From Artocarpus heterophyllus (lineage: Eukaryota > Streptophyta > Magnoliopsida > Rosales > Moraceae), in the NCBI GenBank assembly GCA_025403435.1, contig CM046332.1:3607596-3671595 (forward strand): 64,000 nucleotides of DNA. The letters run 5' to 3'. The notes under the pieces are model-generated. The model worked only from the letters and a program-made list of their open reading frames with translations, was not told the DNA's origin and made no database searches. Position numbers and translations under genes: made by a program. Positions 11,402 to 23,022 of this stretch are shown here, piece by piece. The first letter of the stretch is position 1. Each line of letters opens with the position of its first letter.

Positions 11402-12660
11402 TTAGAATAAATGCGGATACATAACTCTCATGTCATCTTCACGTTCCCATGTAGCTTCTTCAACTTGCTGATTTCGCCATAACACCTTGACCAATGGAAT
11501 TTCTTTATGCCTTAAAGTCTTGGTTTTTCGATCAAGTATCTTCATGGGCTTTTCTTCATAACTTAAGTCTTCTCGTATCTCGATCACTTGTGGCTCAATC
11601 ACATGCGTAGGTTCCGGAACATACTTTTTGAGCATGGAGATATGAAATACATCGTGCATTGCAGACATTTCAGATGGCAACTTCAGCTGATAAGCTACTT
11701 TGCCTATTCGTTTAACAACTTCAAAAGGACCGATGAATCTTGGGCTTAACTTGCTTTTCTTCCCAAACCTCATAACCCCTTTCATTGGTACAACTTTCAA
11801 GAACACATATTCGCCTACGGCGAACTCTAAAGGTCTTCTTCTTTTGTCAGCATAACTCTTTTAACGGCTTTGAGCGGTCTCTATTCTTCTTCTTATCAAC
11901 TTTATCATCTCAGAAGTTTCATTCACAAACTCGGTTCTTTTAGCATCTACGCTTTCCATCAACTTCTTTTCACCAGCTTCGTGCCAACATATAGGCGACC
12001 TGCATTTTTGCCCATACAGTGCTTCATATGGTGCCATCCCAATTGTCGCCTGAAAACTGTTGTTGTAAGCAAACTCTGCTAACAGCAACATTTTACACCA
12101 GCTAGTCTTAAAATCGAGAGAACAAGCTCGTAGCATATCTTCTAAAATCAAGTTCGTCCTCTCTGTTTGGCCGTCAGTCTGAGGCTGAAAAGCCGTACTA
12201 AAATAAAGCCTGGTTCCCATTGTAGTCTGCACACTCTTCCAAAACTTAGATGTGAACCTACCATCACGATCTGAGATAATTGACTTAGGAATCCCATGAA
12301 GTCATACAATCTCCTTAACATAGAGTTTTGCTAACCGTTCCATAGAGTAAGTAATTTTGATAGGAATGAAATACATCGTTTTCGTTAGCCGATCCACAAC
12401 TACCCAAATTGCATCATAACCGTTCGTAGTTTTGGGTAAGCCGGTAATGAAATCCATTGCTATTTCCTCCCATTTCCATTCAGGTATTTAGATACACTGT
12501 AGTTTGCCACCAGGTCTCTGGTGTTCAGCCTTTACTTGTTGACATGTCATACATTTCTTCACATACTTTGCGACATCACGTTTCATTCCAAACCACCAAA
12601 AGTTACCCCTTAGATCATTATACATCTTTGTTGCACCTGGATGAATAGAGTATGGAATAT
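11402..12660 (-). pseudogene. Gypsy 1 integrase and chromodomain (broken)
   Basis: The integrase HHCC finger region lies in 12660-12488 ([29 protein letters not shown]). The core follows with [27 protein letters not shown] and FSTAFQPQTDGQTER, then NNSFQATIGMAPYEALYG. The C-terminal part (11806-11402) has KLSPRFIGPFEV, a typical FHISMLKKYVPEP and a chromodomain-like end VKVLWRNQQVEEATWERED. Integrase joins the DNA copy to the chromosome; chromodomains of chromoviruses are known to steer insertion to heterochromatin. In-frame stops at about 12488 (before IPEWKW), 12302-12304 (CGA to TGA) and 11861-11863 (CAA to TAA) break it. Confidence 0.9.
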
Positions 12661-12989
12661 CATAAATTTCTGCCAAGATCTTTTCCCTTAAATCATTAAC
12701 ATTGGGAACACATAAGCGGTCCTTGAGGTACAGAGTTTCGTCATCCGTAATACGAAACTCTTGACATTTACCATCTTTTATTTCATGCTTGATCCTCACA
12801 AGGCTTACGTCATCATCTTGCTTACTCCAAATTTCATCATACATCGTTGGTGCAAGAGAGAGTGCTGATAGCTGGCCTGCTATAAGTTCTAAACCGAAGT
12901 CTAGAATTTCCCTCCTTAAAGGTGGAGACATTGCTTGCATTGACATCAACGTGGCAACTGACTTCCTACTTAAAGCATCAGCCACTCGG

Positions 12990-13521
12990 TTAGCTTTACC
13001 AGGATGATAAAGGATTTCACAATCATAATCCTTCACCAATTCTAGTCATCTTCGTTGTCTCATGTTCAAGTCTCTTTGCGTGAAGAAGTACTTTAGACTT
13101 TGATGATCAGTGAAGATCTTGCATTGGAACCCATATAAATAGTGTCTCCATATCTTCAACGCAAAAACGACTACTGCTAACTCGACGTCATGAGTAGGAT
13201 AGTTCTTTTTGTAGTCCTTCAGTTGTCTTGAAGCATAAGCAATCACCTTTTCATTTTGCATTAATACAGCTACAAGGCCCATCTTGGATGCATCACTATA
13301 AGTACGAACCCATCATTTCCTTCAGGAATTACCAACACTGGAGCCGTCGTTAACCTTTTCTTCAGTTCTTGAAAACTCTTTTCACATGCATCCGTCCATT
13401 CATACTTCTTTCCCTTGCGAGTCAAGTTCGTCAGTGGAGCTGCTATCTTGGAGAAATCCTCTACGAATCTCTGATAATAACCTGCTAGACCCAAAAGGCT
13501 CCTTATTTCACTTGCATTCAT
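12990..13521 (-). pseudogene. Gypsy 1 RNase H (broken)
   Basis: The connection and RNase H domain: LAGYYQRFVEDFSKIA and KYEWTDACEKSF in frame 13521-13270; then, after a frameshift near 13282-13300, [35 protein letters not shown] and [17 protein letters not shown] in frame 13282-13046. The shift falls on the expected YSDAS motif. A TGA at 13046-13048 stands where the family has the tryptophan of RRWLEL. It continues as [18 protein letters not shown] into the integrase. Confidence 0.9.
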
Positions 13522-13524
13522 CAG

Positions 13525-14260
13525 TTACTTCCAATTGAGTACGGCTTCTACTTTAGCAGGGTCCACCATAATCCCATCCTTTGAAATAACATGCCCCAAG
13601 AATGACACTTTATCAAGCCAAAACTCGCATTTGGAGAACTTTGTGTATAGCTGATGTCTTCTTAAAGTCTCCAACACAATCCTTAAATGCTTCTCATGCT
13701 CTTCTTGATTCTTTGAATAGACAAGAATATCATCGATAAATACAACAACAAATTTATCAAGGAAATCCTTGAATACCCAGTTCATCAAATCCATAAAGGC
13801 AGTAGGTGCATTCGTCAGACCGAAAGGCATAACCACAAACTCATGATGACCATACCTCGACCTGAAAGTAGTCTTTGGGATAGCTCCTTCTTTAATCTTC
13901 AACTGGTGATATCATGATCGTAGATCAATCTTTGAGAACACCAATGCACCCTTGAGCTGATCAAACAAATCATCAATTCAAGGCAACGGATAGTTGTTCT
14001 TGATCGTCACCTTGTTCAGCTCTCTGTAGTCGATGTAGAGTCTCATAGTGCCATCCTTCTTCTTTACAAATAAAACTGGAGCACCCCATGGCGAGTGACT
14101 TGGCCTGATGAAACCTTTGTCAAGTAGCTCCTTTAATTGCATGTGAAGCTTTTTTAATTCTACCAGGGCCATTCTGTGAGGCACTTTTGATATTGGATTA
14201 GTGCCTATAGCGAGCTCAATCTTAAATTCAACTTCTCTTTCAGGTGGTAGACTCGTCAGA
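13525..14260 (-). pseudogene. Gypsy 1 reverse transcriptase (broken)
   Basis: RT motifs in order: [59 protein letters not shown], and the catalytic [14 protein letters not shown] near 13730-13750, then [22 protein letters not shown] codons at 13978-13980 and near 13914 replace arginine CGA codons expected in LPRIDD and the LRSxYHQL motif. The catalytic FIDD is intact. Confidence 0.92.
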
Positions 14261-14830
14261 TCTTCAAGAAACACATCTTCATATTCATGAACAACATGTA
14301 CCTCTTCAATTCTTGTCTTTCCTTCTTGGCTTTTGTCTACAATATTTGCCAGGTAGTCCATGCAGCCACTAGCTAATAACTTTCTTGCTTTCATTGCCGA
14401 TAGAAACATGTGGGGTTTCTTCCTAGACTCGCCAACATAAACAAATTTCTGATCACCTTTAGGATGGGAGATCACATTTCGTTTCTGGCATTCGATAGCG
14501 GCATTATACTTACTTAGGAAATCCATCCCAAGAATCATGTCATTGTCATGCATGTCGATCACAATGAGGTTGACGAAAAGTTCCCTATCAGAAATCCATA
14601 GGGGTACTACACGCAAACAATGCGTGGATAATATCACTTCCCCAGGGGTAGTGTCGTAGTGAATCCCTATCTCATAGGCTCTAAACGAACCTCTAATTTT
14701 TTAGCATGTGACATAGACACAAAAGAATGCATGGCACCCATATCAAAAAGAACATAAACATCATTAGATAAGCTTGTTATCTGACCTATGACCACATTGG
14801 AGGCTTCAGCAGCCACTTGTTCTTTCGTTA
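14261..14830 (-). pseudogene. Gypsy 1 aspartic protease (active-site change)
   Basis: The protease start reads YVLFDMGAMHSFVS near 14720-14765, where the family has D-S/T-G-A-T-H-S-F. The catalytic triplet is therefore DMG, and the T of GAT is M as well. The end [20 protein letters not shown] near 14500-14560 is the family's second conserved block (D-ILGMDWL). The protease would cut the Gag-Pol polyprotein; with DMG it is not expected to work. A frameshift separates it from gag. Confidence 0.85.
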
Positions 14831-14959
14831 TAGCATAGATTCAGGCATTCGTCGGTGGGGCTTCAATTCTCCCTTGACTAATAAGTGGCCTTTCAAGGGA
14901 GGCTTGCATCTGATGCAGCTGGGCTTGAGGAGGAGCTCTTTGCGGGGCATTATCATTCA

Positions 14960-16069
14960 TCAGCTTGGGGTAGTTCCTTACAAAGTGGTCTTCACGCCCA
15001 CAGATGAAACATTGGTTTGTTCCTAAACGGCATTCCCCTGGATGTTTCTTTCCACATTTAGCACATGGTTGAAATCGCTTGTCATTGTTGTTGCGCTGAC
15101 CATCCTTGTGCCTTTTGTTGTCTTGGCCCTGCTGGTTTTGAGGATTACCCTTCCTCTTGTTATTCCTCCAGTTCTGGTTGTTGTTGTTGCTGTTGTTGTT
15201 CCTGTGGGGAGGGCGGTTCAGGTTGTTTGTATTGTTGGCTTGCTGAGCCGACTGTGGCTGGTTCCTTCTTAGTTTGGACAGATGAAACTCAGCATGCTAG
15301 GCTCTCATAACAACCTGCTCTTGATTTCTGGGTGGACTAGCCCCATCCACAATAGCAGCAATATCTGGCCTAAGGGCTCTGATCAGTCTTCTGACCCTTT
15401 CACCTTCATCCATAACCATTCCTGGACATAGATGAGCACGTTGGTCAAACTTTGTCACCACATCTGTGACTGACATATCCCCTTGGCGTAAGCTCTCGAA
15501 CTCCTCATAATGTTTCCTCGTGACATTCATATGAAAGAACTTCGTGTTGAATTCATGTACAAAATCAGCCCATGTCATCTCTTCAACATTCCTACTCTGT
15601 TCGATACCATCCCACCATATCCTGGCCTCCATGGTGAGGCAGTACGAGGCACAAAGGACCTTCTCGTTGTCTGTGAAATCCATAAGTCTTAGGGTGGCTT
15701 CGATCATATTTAACCACCCCTGAGCTACATGCAGATCCTTAGAACCCTCAAAGTCTGCTGGCTTGACTCTCTTCCATCTGACTAGAAGAGGTCCCTGATA
15801 AGCTGCTCTTGGTTCAGCAGCAGGAGCTGGGACTTTGTTGACTTGAGCTGTGGAGAAGGAGCAGGAGGCACATCATTGCCTTGACGTTTGTCATTCTGGC
15901 CGTTGGCCCTTAAAGCAGCAATTTCCCTTCTTTGGTCTTCCAACTGCCTTTGCAGTTCAGCAATCATTGTCATGAGTCTTTCATTGGTTTGGGTGCGAGT
16001 CTGCATTCTTCTGTGGCCGTCCATCATTAATTTCCTAAAAGAATTAAGACTTAGAAAATAATCTTCCAT
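14960..16069 (-). pseudogene. Gypsy 1 gag with zinc knuckles (broken)
   Basis: Gag starts at 16069 with MEDYFLSLNSF and a predicted helical stretch MIAELQRQLEDQRREIAALR. After a frameshift between about 15707 and 15782 the retrotransposon gag domain follows: LMDFTDNEKVLCASY, EARIWWDGIEQSRNVEEMTW, MSVTDVVTKFDQRAHLCPG (to 15297). Then come a Gln/Asn-rich stretch and two zinc knuckles near 14985-15075: CAKCGKKHPGEC is intact, while the second, CFICGREDHFVRNY, has lost its last cysteine (TGC to TAC). Gag forms the particle and binds the RNA. Confidence 0.9.
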
Positions 16070-16227
16070 TTATGAGACAGGTTTTCACTCCTAGATCTTT
16101 AATCATTAATCATTTAAACCTTAATCTTATCATCATTCTTGCATCAATATATCTAACTTAATAACATACTTACTTGGGGGACTTGGATTGACGCGTGGCG
16201 ATATGAATTGTAATCGAAAAAAAAATC

Positions 16228-16239
16228 TCTCTGATACCA
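16228..16239 (-). other. Primer binding site of gypsy 1 (tRNA-iMet)
   Basis: The reverse complement TGGTATCAGAG lies five bases inside the 5' LTR edge at 16245 and matches the initiator tRNA-Met 3' end. Confidence 0.85.
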
Positions 16240-16601
16240 AAGCCTGTAACGCCCCTTAATTCAGACGTCACAGATATCGTTTCATTCATACATTCATACT
16301 TATTAAACCTTAAACATAAACATAATTACACAGCTTATACGATATTTTCTAATATAAACGTAGTTAAACATACATAACCAGGATCCATACATACATCTAT
16401 TTTTTAAAAAAACTTATCATTGTTTAAAATAACATTGTTTAACTTATTCCATATCATAATTTATTCAATTATCTTTTAAATTAATCAAGAACTTGTTTAA
16501 TAATATAGGTATATCAAGTTGTAAAATTAGGACTTATAAAACATCACATCATAACTCACGAATCAACACATTTTTTTTTTTTTAAAGTCATTGACTCCAC
16601 A

Positions 16602-16750
16602 GTTCGGCAGGCTGAACTTGGAATTTCGGCATACCAAACATCATCGGCAGGTCGAAACTTCTCAACCGGCAGGCCGGCAGAGCTTTGCAAGACAACTTAA
16701 AAATTCATCATTGTTCGGGAGGCCGACCAAGGGTGTTCGGCAGGCCGACC
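16602..16750. repeat. Palindromic array 1 in gypsy 1 5' LTR (longer copy)
   Basis: Six or so TCGGCAGGCCGA-type units over 149 bases. It has two blocks, ttcggcataccaaacatca and ttcgggaggccgaccaaggg, that are missing from the same place in the 3' LTR. Confidence 0.88.
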
Positions 16751-18792
16751 GAGCCATAAACCTTGAGAAAACTTATTTTTGCAAAACATAATCAACCTTT
16801 CATAAAAATGCAGAAAATCATAACACTTAAGATAATGAAATAAAATATGAAATATAGTTCAAAAATCCTTGAAATGTTTATCATAAAAATACTGTTCAAA
16901 AATATGTAACTTTATTAAAAACATAGAAACATTTTTCTTGGCGTGCTTCTGGTTACAATTCATCGTGCTTTGTGCTCACACGCCTTCCCATGTCCTCCCC
17001 CTAGTCCATGATTTTCTTACCTTATCTGCAACATGTCATAAAACATGATTAAGCTAATGCTTAGTAAGTACATATAATTCTCACAATTTAAAACATTTCA
17101 TAAACATCACCATCATCATTGTCATCATATCATAAAAGTGCCTTAAGCACAATTTCATAGAAACATATCTTCATTACATTGACCATTTTAAAACTTATTC
17201 CATTTTTTTATCTTAAGGGCCCAAGTGTTGCACAATAAACATCATCATAGGGGCGCCGTCATGAGAGGAAAATGGTAGCTAATCCCAAACCAAACATGAC
17301 ATCATAAAACATCATTACATTATATTGGTGTGCAACACTTATTACGTGATACATATATATGTACATAATTTTCATACTTTGAAACATGTCATAATCATCA
17401 TGCATAATTTTTAAATCATGAAAATCTTTCATAGAAATCCTTAAGGAAAATATCCATAAAAATCATCATGAATATCATTATGAACATAACATCAAACCTT
17501 GTAAAAACATGTGTCATGTTGCAGGTGAGAATGTACTTACTTTAAAGCTAGCTTACTTAACCTTAACGTGATTTGGTGACGACGCCGCGGTCTCGTAGTG
17601 CTCGTTCCTTGAGTGTTCATGCAATTTATCCATTTAAAGATGCAATAACATTAATACATATCATGAAATATCCATTCACATAACATTCATTCATATAATA
17701 TCCATGTATACATCCATCACATATTACAAACATATCTCATAATCATCATCGCGAAAACATAATTTTATCATCTTATAAACATGTTATCATAATTTTTCTC
17801 AAATCATAAAATTACCTTAATCATGTAAAACAAAACAAGCCATACATTATAATCATGAACATCTTTTTTTTTTTAAAAAAATGTTTTCTAATAATTTAAA
17901 ACACATATACTTTAATTTAATAATTCATACAAACATCTTATTTTCATGCATAAAATTATTTCATAAAATACATTCATCATACATACATATGCATATTCTT
18001 GACAACTTTCATGAAAAACATCATATTTACTCCTTAAATATCAATACATTTTTCATACATCAAGATTAAACAGTAATATTTACTGTGAGGGGTAGAAGAT
18101 AGAAAATCCATATTTCATCATAAAAATGTTGAAACAACTTGAAACTTAGGAAAAAATTTCATAACGCATACATGCATATCATATTGAAACCCAAAAAAAA
18201 TACAATACCTAAAGAAGAATATTGTAGACGAATTAAGAAGGAGAATTCTTTTTCAAAAACACTGGAAAACTAAATTCTTATCTTGAAATTTCTTCTCAAA
18301 ATCCTTGAATTTTAACCAACGAAATATGACTTTTCTTTAAATTTTCTTGCAGAAAATTTTTGAGAGAGAAGGAAGTGAAATGCATGGAGAAGAGAAGAGG
18401 AAGAGAGAATGAAAGAACGTCTCAGAACTGAGAGAGAAAATATCTGAGAAAAGAGCGTTAAATTATTAGTTTTTTTTAACGTAATGTGCATAAAGGAGAG
18501 TCATCACTCTTCATTAAGTCAGAAATTTCTGACTGTTTAGAGAGGCAAGAGGCGTGGAGGAGGGAGAGAAAAGAGGAAGCCAAACAATCACTCACAACTT
18601 GCCATGTTTTGCCCACTTAAAATTGGAAACCATTTAAATTGACACAAATCAATGCAAGTCAAACCCTTTAATTTCCTTAACTGACAAAATCATTCCTTTA
18701 TTATGCCAATTAATCACAATTAAATCACCCTTTTAACGTAATTATCTCAGCCATAAATTTGAAGAGATTTCTACTGACTGCTCGTCAGCCAT

Positions 18793-18922
18793 GTTCGGCC
18801 TGTCAATTTTCCCCTTCGGCCTGCCAGTTCCACCAAGTTCGGCCTGCCGATGGGTTTCTTCGGCCTGCCGATCTCGGGCAGTCATTTCGGCCTGCCGATC
18901 TTAAAAGTTTGGCCTGCCGAAC
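18793..18922. repeat. Palindromic array 2 in gypsy 1 5' LTR
   Basis: Six units of the TCGGCCTGCCGA form, same number and spacing as in the 3' LTR at 10989-11118, with several single-base CpG-type differences between the two. Confidence 0.88.
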
Positions 18923-19170
18923 TGTCCATAAATGCCATATATTAAAACATTCAATTCATCATGCATCATAATTAATCATACATTTAAAATTTCACATGAG
19001 CACTTGAGCACGATGATTCCATGCAGTCGTCACCTATCATAGAAATTGACATAAAAAGTTAGTAACATTCACATCATATATCATATCATATAACGTAATT
19101 TATTAATAAAATTCCTTAACAATATTACTAACTTAACGTGGTCCGTTACATAAAATAGGCAGGTGTTACA

Positions 19171-19175
19171 AAGTA
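19171..19175. repeat. Target-site duplication AAGTA (right) of gypsy 1
   Basis: AAGTA follows the LTR end GTGTTACA and matches 8461-8465. Confidence 0.92.
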
Positions 19176-19179
19176 ACTC

Positions 19180-19940
19180 TTCAAGTACAACTTTGATACG
19201 AGGTTTATAGTTTGTCATATAATCATTCTCGAGAAAAGTGGCATTTGTCGATACAAATACCTTCTTTTCCTATGGACTATAAAACAAACCTCCTCTCGTT
19301 CCCTATGGGTATCCCACAAATAAGCATACTTTAGAACATGGTTCCAGCTTCCCGGTCTTTTCTTTTAGCACATGTGCTGGATGCCCCCATATACGAATAT
19401 GTCGCATACTAGGTTTGCGACCATTCCATAACTTTAAAGGTGTTTTTGGAATAGACTTAGATGAAACTATGTTTAGAAGATATACTACAGTTTGTAGTGG
19501 ATATCCCCAAAACGAAGTGGTCAATGATGCGTAGTTGAGCATGGATCTCACCATATCTACCAACGTTCGATTTCTTCTCTCTACAACACCATTTTGTTGT
19601 GGTGTTCCAGGTGCGGTGAGTTATGATAGAATGCCATGTTCTATCATATAGTCCTCGAATCCAATATCAAGGTATCCCTCTCCTCGATCAGATCGAAGAG
19701 TCTTCACCATCTTTCCTAATTGCTTTTCAGCTTCCGCTTGGAATTCTTTGAACTTTTCAAAAGTTTTAGATTTCCTTTGCATTAGGTATAAGTAGCCATA
19801 CCTTGAATAATCATCAATAAATGTGACAAAATATTCGTAACCACCACGTGCTTGCACATTAAATGGACCATAGACGTTTGAATGTATTAGCTTAAGTGGT
19901 TCTTTGGCCCTTTCGCCTTTTGTAGAGAAGGCTTCTTAGT
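19180..19940 (-). pseudogene. Copia A integrase (broken)
   Basis: Frame 19857-19621 has YEYFVTFIDDYSRYGYLYLM and TLRSDRGEGYLDIGF, the first two catalytic aspartates of the D,D-35-E core. After a TAA at 19621-19623 (CAA to TAA) the same frame gives TAPGTPQQNGVVERRNRTL with the catalytic glutamate, then LTTSFWGYPLQTVVYLLN and MRHIRIWGHPAHVL (to 19303). The integrase C-terminal part runs on to about 19176, where gypsy element 1 interrupts the polyprotein; it resumes as RT at 8460. Confidence 0.9.
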
Positions 19941-20530
19941 CATTTTACCTTCAAGACAAGATTCACAAACTGGTAGAGGACTAACTTTTAGTTATTTTAA
20001 AGGACCATCCTTTATTAGTCTGTTAATTTTGTCAATGTTAATATGACCTAATCTAAGGTGCCATAAATATGTTTCATTATCAGAAGAAATCTTTTGCTTC
20101 TTAGGTTTTGGTTGTTCAACTTTGAACATTTCGGTATTGAGCAGTGATTTTTCATTGGGCCTTAAGGTGTAAAGCCCATTTTCCAGATGCGCAGAACAAA
20201 TATCCAAACCATTTCTAGAAATATTAACATAATTATTATTAAAAGAAACATTAAACATTTGGTCAAACAACCTGGAAATAGAAATCAAATTTCTATGAAA
20301 ACAAGGAATGTAATAGACATTGACCATAATTTAAAACTTATTTCCAAAATAAAGTTTAACAGCTCCCACTGCTATTGCTGAACACAACCTCTCTCGTTCC
20401 CACTCTCATCGTTTGCTCCCCGTCGGCAAGCTCCCTTGAAGAACTAAGCATCTTCAAAGAAGAACAAACATGATTAGTTGCCCCTGAATCAATTATCCAA
20501 GTTGAAGTATCATCTTCAACTAAACAAGCT
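19941..20530 (-). pseudogene. Copia A protease and GAG-pre-integrase (broken)
   Basis: The protease active site reads WIIDSGATNHVC at about 20467-20502, with D-S-G intact. After a frameshift the stretch 20327-19992 holds YIPCFHRNLISISRLFD and the GAG-pre-integrase motif LWHLRLGHINIDKINRL, followed by the integrase zinc finger CESCLEGKMTK. A TAA near 19990 interrupts it. Confidence 0.88.
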
Positions 20531-20589
20531 TCTAAAACGAGTAAATATGATTTACCGTTGTTCTTCTTTTCTTTGAGCTCCTGAAGATA

Positions 20590-21405
20590 CTTCTTACAGT
20601 TTCTCTTCTAGTGCCTAACTACGCCGTAGTGGAAACATTTTCCTTTAGGCTTCTTTTGGTTTGAGCTCTTTTTGTTGTTGCTTTTGTTCTTCTTAGGTTG
20701 CCCTCCATTTTTAGACTTACCACTTCCTTCAGTCCTCTTCCTCTTGTTATCCTGTTGAGCAGAAGAGGAGGGTTGAGCCTCTGCAACATTTGCCTCACCT
20801 TCTTTAGTCTTTTCTTTCAAAATATACTCGAAGGTTTGAAGCTCATTAATTAACTCAGTCATGTTATATTTTAGCTTGTTCATGAAATAGTTACTTTTGA
20901 ACTGAAGGAATGCAGGGGAAAGGGTTTCCAAAATCATCCCCACCTGTGTGGCTTCATCTATCATAGCCTTGTTCACCTCGGCCTCATGGAGATAGTTAAC
21001 CATGTTGAGAACATGTTCTCTGACCAAAATCTATGCCTTCATTTTGGCATTCATTATTGCCTTAACAACTTCGTGACGTGCCTTTTCAGAAGGTTTTCCA
21101 AACATGTCTTATAGAGACTGCATTATCTCATAAGCGGTTTCCATGCTTTTGTGCTTCATCCTAAGCACGTCAGACATGCTAGCCAAAAGGAAGCAACGGG
21201 CCTTGTTGCTTGCCTCGATCCAACGATCATATACTTTTCATACATTACGAGGAGCATTGGCAGCAGGTAATGGAGGACATTCCTCCGTCAAGACAAACTT
21301 ATAATTTTTGCAAATTAGTACAATGTTCATGTTACTCTTCCACTTGACAAAATTATCTCCAGTTAATTTTTCATTTGAGAGAATAGCGATGATTGGATTT
21401 GACAT
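20590..21405 (-). pseudogene. Copia A gag (broken)
   Basis: The likely start is the Met at 21405 (MSNPIIAIL), since the ten residues before it are not family-like. Gag continues as LTGDNFVKWKSNMNIVL and EECPPLPA, then a stop and the stretch RWIEASNKARCFLLASM and HEVVKAIMNAKMKA, then the frame 21027-20608 with MIDEATQVGMILETLSPAF, a Ser/Gln and Lys-rich tail and the knuckle CFHYGVVRH. In the knuckle the second Cys is Tyr, the Gly of GH is Arg, and a stop follows. The family form is CX2CX4HX4C, so this Gag would not bind zinc properly. Confidence 0.85.
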
Positions 21406-21435
21406 TGTTATTGTAATAAATAAATAAAATGACAT

Positions 21436-23002
21436 AAATTAAATGGTTGCATAAACATTATAAATATATGTTTTGGAATAGTAAACATGATACATGATGC
21501 ATGATGCATGATGCATGATGCATATGAAAAAACACAAAAAAAATTTACTAATTCCACGATTGTTCAATTTTAATAAATAATGTGCCGCCGTAGGGTAGGT
21601 CAAATTATTTATGAATTGAATTAAGACATTTTTAATTAAAAAATATATTCAAAATATCTCATATTGTCTATATTTATTAATAACCGTTTATATTTGGACA
21701 AGATATAATTAACAATTTAATTATGTCTTTATGAGTGTAACCCACTATTTTAGATTTTAACAACTTAACTCAAAATTGCCACCATAAGATAGGTCAATTT
21801 TGAAATACATTATAAAATCCTATCTCTGGGAAACCAACCTTGATATTGATTTAAATAGATATCCTCCACAGGAAGGACGAAATCAAAGTGTCGCAAGGCG
21901 CCACTTAAATCTCACGGTGTTGTACTAATAGTGGAGACCACAGGTTATAGTGTCATATTACCTTCTCCCACTCATTATTTTAAAAGATGTGTTTTATCTT
22001 ATAAAACATCATGTGTTTCATAATTCTAGTAAATAAAAACAATTTTTAATTACTACTTATATTAAGTGTTAATAGAATCCAATTCTACTTACAATTAAAT
22101 AAATTACCAGATTTTTTAAAAATCTAAATTTATTATAAATTATCTAAGCTTCCCAACATTAAACAATTTAAAATTAGATAACTTAGAACTAATGTGAATT
22201 TTACCAAGTCTTAACTGTTAAAACTAAATTCACATTATTTGGTTGATTAATAAATTAAAATTCTATAAAACCAATCCAATTAATTTAATCTCATTAAATT
22301 AATTCTAACACATATTAAATCATTTTATAAACTCCTTTATAAAAAAAATAATATGTAAGTGCATGCATGTCATGTTACAATAACTATAAGTGGGCACTTT
22401 TTAAGATGACATGTTATAATGCTTAAACATGTTGTCACAATCATCATATGAAAATAAAACATGAAAATAAACAATGAATTTTTGATCAGGTCTTTTTGGA
22501 TAATTAAAATTATAGCCTATAAAAATAAGAGAAACAAAAATTACAGGGGTCTTCTTGTAATCTATATATAATTCCCTGCTCTAATTTTGCAGTCTTCATC
22601 AGGTGGTTTATTGTGCAACAATCTGTTGGATTACCTTTGAAATTTGATAGGCCCAAGTTCTCAACTGGGCCAAAAGATCCAATGAACTTCTTTTTCTTCA
22701 TCGCTCCACGTGTAGCAGGTGAAGGAGAGGAGAGGAGAGAAGAAAAGAAAAGAAAAATAATAATAATAATAATAAATTACAAAAAGCCTATACCCCTTTA
22801 TGGGTTTACACAAATTAATCTAATCCAACTGAAATAAAATTCCTAATCCAAAAGGACCATATAATTAACGACCAAAAATCCATTCATAAACAACCATTCA
22901 TTACATGAACAAAAATAATAAAGATGCAAAGTGCCCACAAACATGCTTAAAAAACATGATATTATTAAAATAAAATCATGTTAATTAAAATTATATATGT
23001 TA
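21436..23002 (-). other. 5' leader of copia A
   Basis: About 1.57 kb between primer site and gag without coding. It contains the short tandem repeat at 21486-21524 and an AAT microsatellite at 22757-22776. The open frames on either strand here (for example 22613-22837) have no family resemblance. Confidence 0.7.
21486..21524. repeat. 7-bp tandem repeat (ATGATGC)n
   Basis: Four perfect copies plus a partial one of ATGATGC in the leader of copia A. Each junction GCATGATGC contains CATG/GCATGC-like self-complementary words. Confidence 0.85.
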
Positions 23003-23020
23003 GAACCCGCTCTGATGCCA
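23003..23020 (-). other. Primer binding site of copia A (tRNA-iMet)
   Basis: The reverse complement TGGCATCAGAGCGGGTTC starts two bases inside the LTR edge at 23023. It differs from TGGTATCAGAGC at one base. Confidence 0.75.
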
Positions 23021-23022
23021 TT

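Larger units (their letters stand above)
8466..19170 (-). mobile_element. Ty3/gypsy retrotransposon 1 (chromovirus, Tekay/Del-like)
   Basis: About 10.7 kb on the minus strand. LTRs of 2900 and 2926 bp begin TGTAACGCCCC and end GGTGTTACA, with an AAGTA duplication on each side. Internal order gag, zinc knuckles, protease, RT, RNase H, integrase, chromodomain identifies Ty3/gypsy; the C-terminal chromodomain and long LTRs point to the Tekay/Del clade of chromoviruses. The polyprotein is broken by at least three frameshifts and several in-frame stops. The LTRs differ by about 3 bases in the first 165, so this is the youngest insertion in the left nest. It sits between the integrase and RT parts of copia A. 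Confidence 0.95.
16245..19170 (-). repeat. 5' LTR of gypsy 1
   Basis: 2926 bp, near-identical to the 3' LTR (8466-11365). Most of the length difference lies in palindromic array 1, which has additional units here. Confidence 0.95.

Noticed and set aside
15042..15310. Two plus-strand open frames with Cys/Val runs
   Set aside because: They are antisense to the Gln/Asn-rich part of gypsy 1 gag.
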